Origin: Streptomyces sp. NBC_01235
Lineage (GTDB): Bacteria; Actinomycetota; Actinomycetes; Streptomycetales; Streptomycetaceae
Reading direction: 5' to 3'
NCBI RefSeq assembly: GCF_035989285.1
Contig: NZ_CP108513.1
Span: 8,494,001 to 8,558,000, forward strand
Length of the DNA: 64,000 nt
Made by a program: the position numbers and the translations under genes. This document shows positions 27,041-41,044 of the stretch, piece by piece (the stretch's first letter is position 1; each line of letters starts with the position of its first letter). A model generated the notes under the pieces. It was not told the DNA's origin. It saw nothing but the letters and a program-made list of their open reading frames with translations, and ran no database searches.

Positions 27041-27727
27041 GTGGGCAGCACCAATGAGGGCTGGGTGGGCGAGGCGCAGCGCACGGTCTCGCCCCGCAAG
27101 CTGGAGAAACAGATGGCGATTGCGGGCGCGGCCTGCACCGTCTTCGGCCGCGAGGGGTACGCCCGCGCCTCCGTGGACGCGCTCGCAGCCGAGGCTGGCG
27201 TCTCGACGCGCACGCTCTACAACCACTTCCCCGGCGGCAAGGCGCAGCTCTTCGGTGCGGTCGTCACCTGGACGTCCGGCGAGGTCAAGGACGCCCAACT
27301 GACCCGCCTGTACGCAGTGTTGGACCCCGATCGGCCACCGCGCCCACCGGACCTGGAGCGTGACCTCGTCGCCCTCGCCCGCGGCTTCGTAGGGCTCATG
27401 GCGGACTACCCGAACCACTTCGCCCTCGTCCGCCACATCCACGCCGAGGCCGACCATGTGCCACGGGAGGTGCTCGACGCCTGGCGGGACGCGGGACCGG
27501 GCCCCGTCGGCCGCGCCCTCGCCGAGGCGATGGAGGGCCTCGCCACCGCCGGTCTGCTCGATGTGCACGGCGACGCGGCCCTCGCGGCGACACACTTCAC
27601 GGCACTGGTCTCCCACTCGATCACCCAGCTCTCCCACTACGGGGTGCTGCCGCTGCCGAAGGAGGAGACCGAGCGCTTGATGAGCGCCGGTGTCGCGGCG
27701 TTTCTGCGGGCCTACCGGGCCGCGTGA
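27041..27727 (+). CDS. TetR-family transcriptional regulator of the adjacent exporter
   Basis: The GTG at 27041 has GAGGAG at 27029-27034. The 228-residue protein has the TetR DNA-binding domain at about residues 22-75 (AIAGAACTVFGREGYARASV, VSTRTLYNHFPGGKAQLFGA) and a C-terminal domain of the type found in AcrR-like repressors. It is divergent from the flavin reductase/DHA2 exporter operon with two matching palindromes in between, so autoregulation and control of that operon are likely. Confidence 0.88.
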   Translation: MGSTNEGWVGEAQRTVSPRKLEKQMAIAGAACTVFGREGYARASVDALAAEAGVSTRTLYNHFPGGKAQLFGAVVTWTSGEVKDAQLTRLYAVLDPDRPPRPPDLERDLVALARGFVGLMADYPNHFALVRHIHAEADHVPREVLDAWRDAGPGPVGRALAEAMEGLATAGLLDVHGDAALAATHFTALVSHSITQLSHYGVLPLPKEETERLMSAGVAAFLRAYRAA

Positions 27728-28136
27728 TCCAGGCGGTACGGCTGTACGCACGGGGCCGCCGCAGTCGGGGTTCACCCCGAGGCCGTGGCGCGCCATTCCG
27801 GAGAGTGGAACTCTGCGGTCCCGTGCGTCCAGCGGGCCCACTGGCCTCGAGCCCCGGGCCGGCCGCTCGAGGCGGGACACGCGTCCCGAAGTCGGGACGC
27901 GGCTCCCGGAGGCCGGGCGCACGCCCACCCTTCCTTCCCCCCAGGGGACTCCGCGGCACCGCCTCCGCCCTGGTCGCGGCACCGGCGCTCGTCGTCGCCG
28001 GGCCGAAGGGCGCCCTCGTCGCACCTGGTGACCTGGACATCTCTATCGGCACCGGCGGAAAAGGCCGACGAGCACCGCACCGGGGACACGGAGCGGTCGG
28101 CCCGTCAGCCGAACGTGGACGTCGTCACCGCGGGCG
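27728..28136. other. Gap between convergent genes with a perfect hairpin
   Basis: The only clear element is CGCGTCCCGA (27880-27889) followed after AG by TCGGGACGCG (27892-27901), a perfect 10-bp inverted repeat that could terminate the TetR and ABC transcripts. No gene was supported in the rest. Confidence 0.5.
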
Positions 28137-28943
28137 TCATCCGTTCACCCCCGTGTAGTGGCCGAGGCTCCACCGCCACAGAAGTCGCGAGCCGGCATAC
28201 GCCAGCAGGCCGAGCAGCGGGGAGGCCGCCGCAAGCCAGTAGGGGACGCCGGTGTCGTGGCCGTGGCCGGTCAGGACGGCGGCCGGGAAGTACGCGACGA
28301 AGGCGAGGGGAAGGCCGTACGTCAACAGGCCGCCGACCGCCTTGGGCAGCACGTTGAGCGGATAGCTGCCGAACGTGCCGAGGAGTTCCTCCAGCCAGCG
28401 GCCCCAGTAGTCGGCGGCCGGGAAACGCAGGGCGGCGGAGGCGACGGCCGTGAACAGGGCGGCCTCCAGGAGCATGCCACCGAGCACGGCCACGATCAGG
28501 TACGAGGTCCGGCCCGCCGTCCAGTCGAGGTGACTGCGGCTGAGCGCGCCCACCATCAGGGCCACCGCAACGGTCAGATCACCGATGGCATTCGTGGGGA
28601 ACATGCGCAACTGGACCTGGAGATGCACCGGCATCGGGCGCACCAGGCAGACATCGATCTTGCCTTCCTGGATGAAGTAACCGATTCCGTGCATCCGTCC
28701 CAGGAAGAGGACGAAGAGACCGTGGGCGAGCATCCGGGTCGCCGGGATGAGCAGCACGTCCGAGCTGTCCCAGCCGCCCATCCCGCTGAAACGGGTCAGC
28801 AACACGGTCGCGAACACGATCACCGAGACCTGCCAGACGGCGCCGATCGCGATCATCATCAGAAACTCGGAGCGGTATTCCAGCTGGGCGCGAAAGTTGA
28901 GACGGGTGATCCGCCAAGCGAGTCGTACGGCTTTCAAGGGCAT
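28137..28943 (-). CDS. ABC-2 type transporter permease (second)
   Basis: The 268-residue protein has six hydrophobic segments and the features of the paired ABC-2 permeases of Gram-positive bacteria (NFRAQLEYRSEFLMMIAIGA, MHGIGYFIQEGKIDVCLVRP near residues 93-112, ALRFPAADYWG). Its ATG shares one base with the stop of the first permease (TGATG), which implies translational coupling. With the ATPase and first permease it makes one exporter. Similar triplets export antibiotics, lipids or polysaccharide precursors; the substrate is unknown. Confidence 0.85.
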   Translation of the reverse strand: MPLKAVRLAWRITRLNFRAQLEYRSEFLMMIAIGAVWQVSVIVFATVLLTRFSGMGGWDSSDVLLIPATRMLAHGLFVLFLGRMHGIGYFIQEGKIDVCLVRPMPVHLQVQLRMFPTNAIGDLTVAVALMVGALSRSHLDWTAGRTSYLIVAVLGGMLLEAALFTAVASAALRFPAADYWGRWLEELLGTFGSYPLNVLPKAVGGLLTYGLPLAFVAYFPAAVLTGHGHDTGVPYWLAAASPLLGLLAYAGSRLLWRWSLGHYTGVNG

Positions 28944-29746
28944 CAGCCTCCTTGCGAGATGACCTGCCGGGCGGCGAGTCGCCACACCAGCCGGGTGAAC
29001 AGAGCCAGTACCACCACCCAGGCGGCCTGCACCAGCAGCGCGGGTCCCGCGTCCGACAACGGGATGCGGCCCACATAGAGCGACAGCGGCACGCTCAGGG
29101 TCGCCTGGAAAGGCAGGAAACCGCTCAGCGTGACGAACCAGTCGGGGAAGAACCACAGCGGCGCGTACACCCCGGACAACAGGTTCTGCGCGAAGATCAG
29201 GATGAGCATCGCGGCGTTGTTGCGCAGCGTGAAGAAACACAGCTGGTCGATGGCCAGCATGACGTAGTACAGGATCCACTGGCCGAGCAGCAGACTCAAG
29301 CCGAACACCCCCGCCACGGCGGCCGACCCGGGCGGCTGCACCACCCCGGCCGCCAGACAGATTGCGAAACCGGCCAACGCCCAGGCGAGTCCGTACAGTT
29401 GCTCGCCCAGCGCGCGCAGGGCGTAGTAGCGCTGGGGTGACAGCGGGCGCAGGTACCAGTAGACGATGGTGCCGAAGTGCATGTGCTGGATCACGGTGTC
29501 CCGGGCCGCGTACTGGTCCAACTCCCTCAGCCGGGAGGCAAGTACGGCCAGTACGGCGTAGGTGACGGCCTGGTCGCGGGTCATTCCGGCGGTGGTGCCG
29601 GTGTGGGCGTACAGGCCGTGCCACAGGGACGCCACCAGCACCACCTGCACGGCCAGCCGGAGCAGGGCGGCGGTCATCCGGGGCGGGGTGTGCAACTCGC
29701 CGAGCGGGGTGACCCGGGCGGCGCGCCATGCGTACGGGACCGCCAT
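28943..29746 (-). CDS. ABC-2 type transporter permease (first)
   Basis: The ATG at 29746 shares one base with the ATPase stop (TGATG). The 267-residue protein has about six membrane segments, an amphipathic patch (ASRLRELDQYAARDTVIQHM) and NNAAMLILIFAQNLLSGVYA in the middle. It pairs with the second permease to form the membrane part of the exporter. The tight TGATG overlaps between all three genes show a single operon read toward the left. Confidence 0.85.
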   Translation of the reverse strand: MAVPYAWRAARVTPLGELHTPPRMTAALLRLAVQVVLVASLWHGLYAHTGTTAGMTRDQAVTYAVLAVLASRLRELDQYAARDTVIQHMHFGTIVYWYLRPLSPQRYYALRALGEQLYGLAWALAGFAICLAAGVVQPPGSAAVAGVFGLSLLLGQWILYYVMLAIDQLCFFTLRNNAAMLILIFAQNLLSGVYAPLWFFPDWFVTLSGFLPFQATLSVPLSLYVGRIPLSDAGPALLVQAAWVVVLALFTRLVWRLAARQVISQGG

Positions 29747-30741
29747 CACGCGTCCCCGGCCTGCACGTACGCGGCCCTCATCACGTCCTCCAACTCGGCC
29801 TCGTCCAGGGCGATGTCCGTCACCTCGTACCGCTCGATGACCGACTTCAGTGCCTGGTGCACGGTCGGTGCGCCGGATCCGTCCGGGCCGAAGACCACCC
29901 GCGAGCCCTCGTGCCGCAGCACCCTGATCCCCGGCGGCGCCACGACCTCGGCGTGCGGGTCGGCGAGGGTGGCGCGGACCTGCCAGGTGGAGCCGAACTT
30001 GCGCCGGATCTCGTCGAGGGTGCCGTCCAGGACCAGCCGTCCGTGGTTGATCAGTACCACGCGCTCGGCGAGCCGTTCCACCTCGGTCATGTCGTGCGTG
30101 GTCAACAGGACGGTACGGCCGCGCTGTTCGACCTGGTGGCGCAGGAACTCGCGGACCTGCTCCTTCACCACCACGTCCATCCCGATCGTCGGCTCGTCGA
30201 GGAAGACCACCGGCGGGTCGTGCAGCAGAGCCGCCGCGAGGTCGCAACGCACGCGCTGGCCGAGGGAGAGGTGGCGTACGCGGGTGTCCCAGAAGGAGGA
30301 GAGGCCGAGCAGGTCGTCGAACTCCGCCAGTCGTACGGCGTGTTCGGCCTTCGGTACCTCGTAGATGTCGCGCAGGATCGCGAACGACTCGCGCACCGGC
30401 AGGTCCCACCACAGCTGGGTGCGCTGCCCGAACACCGCGCCGATGTTGCGGGCGTTGCGCTCCCGCTCCCGGTACGGCACCACGCCCGCGACGCGTGCCT
30501 CGCCGGAGGTGGGAGTGAGGATGCCGGTGAGCATCTTGATGGTGGTGGACTTGCCGGCGCCGTTCGGGCCCAGCAGGGCGAGGAGTTCGCCCGCGGCCAC
30601 GTCGAAGGTGATGTCGCATACGGCGTGCTTGGCGACCCGCTCGGGATTGACCAGGGAACGCAGGCCTCCGGCGAGGCCGGGGCGGCGGACGGTGGTGTGG
30701 AAGGTGCGGGACAGGCCGCGCACCTCGATGCTGCCGATCAC
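29746..30741 (-). CDS. ABC-2 transporter ATP-binding protein
   Basis: The 331-residue ATPase has Walker A GPNGAGKST, a Q-loop glutamine in FGQRTQLWWDL, the signature LSLGQRVR, Walker B VVFLDEPTIG and the switch histidine in LTTHDM. The last 90 residues form the extra domain of DrrA-like exporters ATPases. The GTG at 30741 has GGAGG 9 bases upstream. The signature reads LSLGQ rather than LSGGQ, a variation common in this subgroup. It drives the two permeases encoded downstream. Confidence 0.9.
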   Translation of the reverse strand: MIGSIEVRGLSRTFHTTVRRPGLAGGLRSLVNPERVAKHAVCDITFDVAAGELLALLGPNGAGKSTTIKMLTGILTPTSGEARVAGVVPYRERERNARNIGAVFGQRTQLWWDLPVRESFAILRDIYEVPKAEHAVRLAEFDDLLGLSSFWDTRVRHLSLGQRVRCDLAAALLHDPPVVFLDEPTIGMDVVVKEQVREFLRHQVEQRGRTVLLTTHDMTEVERLAERVVLINHGRLVLDGTLDEIRRKFGSTWQVRATLADPHAEVVAPPGIRVLRHEGSRVVFGPDGSGAPTVHQALKSVIERYEVTDIALDEAELEDVMRAAYVQAGDA

Positions 30742-30761
30742 TCGTTCAACCTCCAGTGAAG

Positions 30762-30795
30762 CGCGGCCGGTCGGCTGGGAAGCCGACCGGCCGCG
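30762..30795 (-). terminator. Strong hairpin between beta-galactosidase and ABC operons
   Basis: CGCGGCCGGTCGGCT (30762-30776) pairs without mismatch with AGCCGACCGGCCGCG (30781-30795) around a GGGA loop: a 15-bp stem. It lies about 90 bp past the lacZ stop and directly before the ABC ribosome site, so it may terminate the sugar operon or control entry into the ABC operon. Confidence 0.65.
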
Positions 30796-30820
30796 GGAGA
30801 CGTCAACACCGTGTCGGAAT

Positions 30821-33765
<2,945 letters not shown>

Positions 33766-34665
33766 TCAGCCCTTGATGCCGGTCTGCGCGATCCCCTGGA
33801 CCAGCCAGCGCTGGAGGAAGAGGAACACGAACACCAGGGGCAGGATGGAAAAGGCGGTGGCCATGAAGATCAGATGGAAGATTACGGTCTGATTGGTCAT
33901 GTAGTTGGAGAGTGCGACCTGGACGGTCCACGACCCCGGGTCCTGGCCGATGACCAGCGGCCACAGGAAGGAGTTCCAGCCGTTGATGAAGGTGATGGTC
34001 GCCATCGCCGCGAAGAAGTTCAGCGAGTTGGGCACCACGATGCGCCAGTACGCGCCCCAGTAGCCCAGTCCGTCCACGCGCGCCGCCTCCTCCAGCTCCT
34101 TGGGGAACCCCAGGAAGTACTGCCGGAACAGGAAGCAGGTGAAACCGCTGAAGAGGCCCGGGATGATGAGACCGCGGTAGGTGTCCACCCAGCCGAGCGA
34201 CGACACCAGCACGAAGCTCGGGACGAAGGTGACGGCCGTCGGGACCATCAGGGTGCCCAGGACGGCGTAGAAGACCTTGTTGGCGTGCTTGTACGGGATG
34301 CGGGCGAGACCGTAGCCCGCGAGGGAGCACACCAGCAGGACGCCGACGGTGTGCAGGGTGGCCACGACCGCCGAGTTCCACAGGGACTGGCCGAAGGGCA
34401 CCGTCTCGTCGGTGAACAGTTCGCTGATGTTGCCCCACTGGATGTCGGTGGGGAAGAACTTCCAGTTCTCTCCGGTGATCTCGGCGTCGGTGGAGAGGGC
34501 GTTGCGGATGAGCAGGTAGAACGGGATCAGGAAGAAGAACCCGGAGATCCCGGCGGCGATGTAGAGGCCGGTGGAGCTCATCACGCCGCCGCCGCGCCTG
34601 TCGCGACGGGGCTGCTTGCCTGACGGCGGTGCGGGTTCCCGCACCTCGGGCATCGTGGTGGTCAC
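33766..34665 (-). CDS. Carbohydrate ABC transporter permease (MalG type)
   Basis: The 299-residue protein has six membrane helices and the ATPase-contact EAA motif (EEAARVDGLGYWGAYWRIVV near residue 195). Its GTG start overlaps the stop of the preceding permease (GTGA). It is one half of the membrane channel of a CUT1-type sugar importer. No ATPase gene is in the operon; as in other streptomycetes a shared ATPase of the MsiK type encoded elsewhere would energise it. Confidence 0.9.
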   Translation of the reverse strand: MTTTMPEVREPAPPSGKQPRRDRRGGGVMSSTGLYIAAGISGFFFLIPFYLLIRNALSTDAEITGENWKFFPTDIQWGNISELFTDETVPFGQSLWNSAVVATLHTVGVLLVCSLAGYGLARIPYKHANKVFYAVLGTLMVPTAVTFVPSFVLVSSLGWVDTYRGLIIPGLFSGFTCFLFRQYFLGFPKELEEAARVDGLGYWGAYWRIVVPNSLNFFAAMATITFINGWNSFLWPLVIGQDPGSWTVQVALSNYMTNQTVIFHLIFMATAFSILPLVFVFLFLQRWLVQGIAQTGIKG

Positions 34666-35627
34666 TTGGACTCATCCCCCCTTCCGAAGCCCATGAACTT
34701 GCCCTGGAGCAGGGTCACGGCACAGATCAGCACGGTCAGGATGACCGCGCCCGCGCTGCCGGCGCCGTAGTCCTGGCTCTCGCCCAGAGCCTTGTAGTAC
34801 AGCTCGACGAGGGGCGGACGACCCCACGTGGTCTTCGACAGGAGGTTGAAGAACTCGTCGAAGGCCTGGTAGGCGGCGATGAGCAGCAGGAGGATCACCG
34901 CGGTGGACGTGGCGCGCAGCTGGGGCAGGGTGATGTAACGGAAGGTCTGCCAGCCCGGCTTGGCGCCGTCGATGGCGGCGGCCTCGTACAGCTCGCCGGG
35001 GATGTTCTGCAGCGCGGCCAGGAACAGGATCATGTAGAAACCGGACTGCAGCCACAGGCGTGCCGTGACGATGACGAACCAGTACCAGGGCGGACTGGGG
35101 TCGACCAGCCAGGCGATGTTCTCGACCCCGAACCAGCCGAGGACCGTGTTCATCATGCCGAAGCGGACCCCGCTGAAGATGGACATCTTCCAGATCAGCG
35201 CGGCGGCCACATAACTGCACGCGGTCGGCAGGAAGAAGACCGAACGGAAGAACGCCCGCATGAAGCGCAGCCGGTTCACCAGCAGGGCCAGGCCCAGCGA
35301 GAGGGCCCAGGTGGTGGGCACGATGAACGCGGCGAAGACGGTGAAGGTACCGAGCGAGCCGACGAAGTCGTCGTTCGTCAGCATGTACGTGTAGTTGTCG
35401 AAGCCGATGAACTTGTCGGGGGTGACGGTGAAACGGGCCTCGAAGAAGCTGAGCCAGATGCTCCACAGGATCGGGGCGTAGACGAAGATCGCCAGACCGA
35501 TGAGGAACGGCCCGGTGAAGAGCCAGAAGTTGAAGGTGGGGCTGCCCCGCAGACCCCGCCGCGGCTTGGCCGGTGAGGCCTTCGCCGGGGCGGGGCGCGC
35601 GAGGTCGCGCGTCTTGGTCGTCGACAT
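34662..35627 (-). CDS. Carbohydrate ABC transporter permease (MalF type)
   Basis: The 321-residue protein has six membrane helices after a basic cytoplasmic N-terminus and an EAA loop (YEAAAIDGAKPGWQTFRYIT near residue 225). It starts 20 bp after the binding-protein stop. It forms the channel with the MalG-type permease downstream. The transported sugar is inferred to be a beta-galactoside from the linked GH2 gene. Confidence 0.9.
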   Translation of the reverse strand: MSTTKTRDLARPAPAKASPAKPRRGLRGSPTFNFWLFTGPFLIGLAIFVYAPILWSIWLSFFEARFTVTPDKFIGFDNYTYMLTNDDFVGSLGTFTVFAAFIVPTTWALSLGLALLVNRLRFMRAFFRSVFFLPTACSYVAAALIWKMSIFSGVRFGMMNTVLGWFGVENIAWLVDPSPPWYWFVIVTARLWLQSGFYMILFLAALQNIPGELYEAAAIDGAKPGWQTFRYITLPQLRATSTAVILLLLIAAYQAFDEFFNLLSKTTWGRPPLVELYYKALGESQDYGAGSAGAVILTVLICAVTLLQGKFMGFGRGDESK

Positions 35628-35647
35628 GTCGTGGTCCGTCCCGCGGC

Positions 35648-36913
35648 CTATCCGAACAGCTTCTTGAGCTCGCGGTTGACGGCCGTGTCGGCCTTGTCGA
35701 GCGCGGCTTCCGGGTCCATGTCCTTGCGGACGCAGTTGGCGAAGACGTCCTCGAGCGAGGTGATCATGGCCTGGGTCCAGCCGATGTTGTCGAAGTGCCC
35801 GAACTCGTTGAAGAGCCTGACGCCCTCAGCGGCGTTGCCCGCCTTGAGCTTGGTGGCGGTCTGCGCGATCGAGGTGCGCGGCGGAATGTGGAAGCCGAAG
35901 GAAGTGGCCCATTCCTCCTGGTACTTCTTCTGGTCGATCCACAGCCACTTGACGTACTCCTTGGCGGCCTCGACGTTCTTGCCCTTGGCGTTGACGAACA
36001 TCGACCAGCCGCCGTTGTAGACCGACTGCTTGCCGGAGTCGATGGTCTTCGGGAAGGGGAAGACTCCCCAGTCGTCGCCGAGCGCCTTCTGGATCCCCGG
36101 CATGGCCCACATGCCACAGAACTGGATGGCACACAGGCCCTGGTTGAGCGAGGAGGGGTCCCAGGATGCGGTCGGTGCGCCGAGGAGAAGGTGGCCGCTG
36201 GTGAACAGCTTGCGCATCTTCTTCAGGCCCTCGATGACGCCGGGGGTGTGGTAGGCGATCTCGTTCTTCTCGTCGAGGGTGTCGGCGCCGGCCGACCAGA
36301 TCATCGGGTTGATGACGCTGTGCAGGTCGTCGCCCATGTACAGGCCCTTGACCTTGCCGGTGGTGAGCTTGGCGGCGGCCTCCATCAGCTCGTCGAGCGT
36401 GGTCGGCACCTCGACCTTGGCCTTCTCCAGCATCGACTTGCGGTAGAAGAAGAACTGCGGGTCGTCGATCATCCGGACGCCGTAGATCTTGCCGTCGACC
36501 GTGTGCGACTTGATGTCGGCCGGGTTGAAGTCGTCCTTGACCGGCGTGATGATGTCGGTCAGGTCCGCCACCTGACCGCTCTTGATCATCTGGATCTGCG
36601 GGTGGAACTCGAACAGGTCGGGCGCGCTCTTGGTGAGCAGCGTGGCGAAGAGCTTGCTCTCGAAGTCGGCGCTGGTGATCCACTGCGTGGTCACGTTGGC
36701 CTTGTCGTAGGCCTTCGCGTACTTCTTGATGGCCTGCTCGGTGCCCTGCTCGCCGTAGGCGTGGAAGAACTGCGTCAGGTCGACGCCCGAACCGGAACCG
36801 CCGCTTCTGCCGTTGTTGCTGCCGCACGCGGCGAGCGTGCCGGCCGCCGCCATACCCGCAGCGGCCCGGAAGAGTGATCGGCGGGACCAGTTGCTGTTGC
36901 TCATTGCCGACAT
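35648..36913 (-). CDS. Sugar-binding lipoprotein of the ABC importer
   Basis: The ATG at 36913 has AAGGA 8 bases upstream. The 421-residue protein has a Tat-type lipoprotein signal: SRRSLFRAAAG, hydrophobic run and a LAAC lipobox near residue 30, followed by a Gly/Ser linker. The mature part is a family 1 extracellular solute-binding protein (FFYRKSMLEKAKVEVPTTLD, GWSMFVNAKGKN, AAKEYVKWLW). It captures the sugar at the membrane surface and delivers it to the two permeases. As first gene of the operon it sits behind a region with direct repeats at 36999-37022. Confidence 0.9.
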   Translation of the reverse strand: MSAMSNSNWSRRSLFRAAAGMAAAGTLAACGSNNGRSGGSGSGVDLTQFFHAYGEQGTEQAIKKYAKAYDKANVTTQWITSADFESKLFATLLTKSAPDLFEFHPQIQMIKSGQVADLTDIITPVKDDFNPADIKSHTVDGKIYGVRMIDDPQFFFYRKSMLEKAKVEVPTTLDELMEAAAKLTTGKVKGLYMGDDLHSVINPMIWSAGADTLDEKNEIAYHTPGVIEGLKKMRKLFTSGHLLLGAPTASWDPSSLNQGLCAIQFCGMWAMPGIQKALGDDWGVFPFPKTIDSGKQSVYNGGWSMFVNAKGKNVEAAKEYVKWLWIDQKKYQEEWATSFGFHIPPRTSIAQTATKLKAGNAAEGVRLFNEFGHFDNIGWTQAMITSLEDVFANCVRKDMDPEAALDKADTAVNRELKKLFG

Positions 36914-36998
36914 GGTGACGTCCTTGTCTCGAGTACGGCCGCGGCTCGACGGCTTCAGCGCCAGATGGCTGAAATGGCGTTGCGGAGCGGGACGTTAA

Positions 36999-37022
36999 CC
37001 TTCGGCTAAGGCTTCGGCAAGG
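36999..37022. promoter_or_regulatory. Direct repeat in the sugar operon promoter region
   Basis: CCTTCGGCTAAGG (36999-37011) is followed at once by GCTTCGGCAAGG (37011-37022). Each has CCTT/AAGG-like arms. It lies about 85-110 bp upstream of the binding-protein start and is a candidate site for the ROK regulator encoded next door. Confidence 0.4.
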
Positions 37023-37233
37023 GGTTGGGCGAAGTCTGTTCGAAGCGTTGTGATCGGTTCGGGATGGCGAACGGAGGGCGCCCCGCAGAGGCGGGAACGG
37101 GGGGTGTAGAGCGGTTGCGGAACGGGTAACGCGGGCGCGGGGAAGTGGGGATGAGGGCCGCCGGTGTCAGGGGCCGGCGGCCCTCGGTCAATGGGGTGAT
37201 CCCAGGACGGCTGTTGCCCTGGCTGCCGCCCGG
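37023..37233. other. Gap upstream of the sugar operon
   Basis: No gene was seen. The stretch is rich in GGTTGCGGAACGGG-like words that faintly recall the AACCG core of the arrays elsewhere, but without a regular period. Confidence 0.3.
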
Positions 37234-37356
37234 CTACCGTCCTGCCCAGGCCACGGTGGCTCCGCCGGTGCAGCTGTGGAGGATCACTTGCGAGCCGTCG
37301 GCGGTCGCCGAGCCGCTGACGTCCTGGCACTTGCCGCTCGCCTCGCCGGCGATCTG
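37234..37356 (-). pseudogene. Remnant of a ricin-B-type (CBM13) lectin domain
   Basis: The minus strand reads KQIAGEASGKCQDVSGSATA and then DGSQVILHSCTGGATVAWAG before a TAG at 37234-37236. SGKCxDVSG, the spaced second cysteine and the terminal W match the last repeat of a CBM13 domain, like the one ending the GH43 enzyme at 13388. There is no start codon or catalytic part; the ROK gene ends just upstream at 37367. It looks like the tail of a lost secreted enzyme. Confidence 0.6.
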
Positions 37357-37366
37357 TTTCGCCGGA

Positions 37367-38620
37367 TCATGCCGACCGTGCGGTGCGGCTCCTCGCACCA
37401 GCGGGGACGGTGCGTTTGGCGTTCCTCTGCCCGACGGACTGCAGCGCCCCTTCGAGCGCGAACGTCGCCGCGCCCAGACAGGCCGGGTCGGTGGGGATCG
37501 GGGAGAGGACGATCCGGTTGGCGGCCAGCGGCCGTTTCAGCGCGTGTCGGGCGACGGCCTCGCGCACCTCGTCGAGAAGGGGTTCGCCGAGCCGGGCGGC
37601 CACCCAGCTGCTCAGCACGACCACCTCGGGGTTGAGGACGTTGACCAGGTTGGCGATGCCGGCCCCGAGGTAACGGGCGGTGTCGCGGACGACCTTGACG
37701 GCGACCGGCTCACCTGCGGCGACCCCGACGGCCAGGGCGTCGATGGTGGCGGTCTGGTCCTCGGGATGCAACAGCGGGCTCTGCGGGCTGAGTTCACGCA
37801 GGTTCTGCATGATGCCGGGCGCGCCGACGTACGTCTCCACGCAGCCGTGGTTGCCGCAGCGGCACAGCCGGCCGTCGAGCACGAGCGTCGTGTGCCCCCA
37901 CTCACCGGCGCTGTTGCTGACCCCCCGGTGCAGTGCGCCGCCCAGCACCAGTCCGGCGCCGACGCCGGTGCCGAGGTTGACCACCACGGCGTCCCCGTGT
38001 CCGCGCGCCGCCCCGAACCACAGCTCGGCGACGGCTCCGGCGCGCAGCGGGTTGTCCAAGTACAGCGGATACGCGATGTGTTCGGAGAGCAGCTCGAGCA
38101 ACGGCACGTCGTGCCAGTCCCAGTTGGGCGCGTACTCGGAGATGCCGGTGGCGCGGTCCACCTGCCCCGGCACACTCACCCCGACGCCGAGCACCCGGGC
38201 GGCCTCGACCCCGGCCTGCGCGACCACCGAACCGGCGGCCGCGGCGACATGGCCGACCACCTGCTCCGGGCGGCTCTCGCCGGGCCGCATGTTCTCCTCG
38301 GCGCGGGCCAGCACGTTCAGCGCGAGGTCGAACAGCTCGACATGGACGTATGTTTCCGCGATGTCCACGCCGATCAACGCGCCCCCCGACGCGTTGACGG
38401 CCACGAGGCCCCGGGGGCGGCCACCCGCCGAGTCCTCGAACCCGACCTCCGTGATCATGCGGAGGTCGAGCAGTTCGCCGACGAGAGTGGCGACGGTGGC
38501 GAGCGAGAGACCCGTCGCGGCCGCGAGCTCCTGCCGGGACGTGGGCGAGGCGGCGATGATCTGACGCAGCACCTCGTAGCGGTTCGCGGTGCGGATGTCA
38601 CGTGATGTGCCGCGCTTCAT
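37367..38620 (-). CDS. ROK-family transcriptional regulator
   Basis: The ATG at 38620 has GAGAGGG about 9 bases upstream. The 417-residue protein has an N-terminal winged helix (SPTSRQELAAATGLSLATVA, residues about 25-44) and a ROK sugar-kinase-like domain with IGVDIAETYVHV, NLGTGVGAGLVLGG, EWGHTT and the zinc cluster CRCGNHGCVETY. ROK repressors bind sugars or sugar phosphates and control uptake operons. It is encoded upstream of the galactoside importer/lacZ operon in the same direction and is its likely regulator. Confidence 0.88.
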   Translation of the reverse strand: MKRGTSRDIRTANRYEVLRQIIAASPTSRQELAAATGLSLATVATLVGELLDLRMITEVGFEDSAGGRPRGLVAVNASGGALIGVDIAETYVHVELFDLALNVLARAEENMRPGESRPEQVVGHVAAAAGSVVAQAGVEAARVLGVGVSVPGQVDRATGISEYAPNWDWHDVPLLELLSEHIAYPLYLDNPLRAGAVAELWFGAARGHGDAVVVNLGTGVGAGLVLGGALHRGVSNSAGEWGHTTLVLDGRLCRCGNHGCVETYVGAPGIMQNLRELSPQSPLLHPEDQTATIDALAVGVAAGEPVAVKVVRDTARYLGAGIANLVNVLNPEVVVLSSWVAARLGEPLLDEVREAVARHALKRPLAANRIVLSPIPTDPACLGAATFALEGALQSVGQRNAKRTVPAGARSRTARSA

Positions 38621-38772
38621 GGAGCGTGCCCTCTCATCCCTTCCGTCCCCTTCCGTGCCGGGCAGGCCGGCACTGCGACGGCACCGGCGCCGCGCCAGGC
38701 TATGGGGTGCCACACCGTTCGACAAGGGGTTAGGAAAGGGGCTTTATTAAGTGGGGTGAAGTCAGCCGGTAG

Positions 38773-40721
<1,949 letters not shown>

Positions 40722-40738
40722 CGTGCTCGCCGTGCCCG

Positions 40739-41044
40739 GCCCGGGGCGGGCCGGGCGCGCGCGTGCCTCCAGTCAGGCGCGCCGTTGCCACCCCGCCGCC
40801 CGTACGCCACCGATGCGGTGGACGAACACCGGCCGAGCCCGCCCGAAGCGATCACCCGGACCCCCGTGGTACCCCAACGCACCCACGTGCGGCGGTCCTT
40901 GCCGGAAGGCGGGACGTCCGGACCCGGGAGCGCGGAAACCCCGTCCGGCCCGGGCGGCGCGCGGAGCGGGGCCCCGGTACGACGGCCGGGAGGGCGGGGG
41001 CATACCGTGAGGAAGTCGTACGCCTGAGCCAGGAGGAGAGACGG
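40739..41044. other. Gap upstream of the radical SAM gene
   Basis: Apart from the AGGAGGAG ribosome site at about 41030-41037 no element could be assigned; no gene is supported. Confidence 0.35.
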
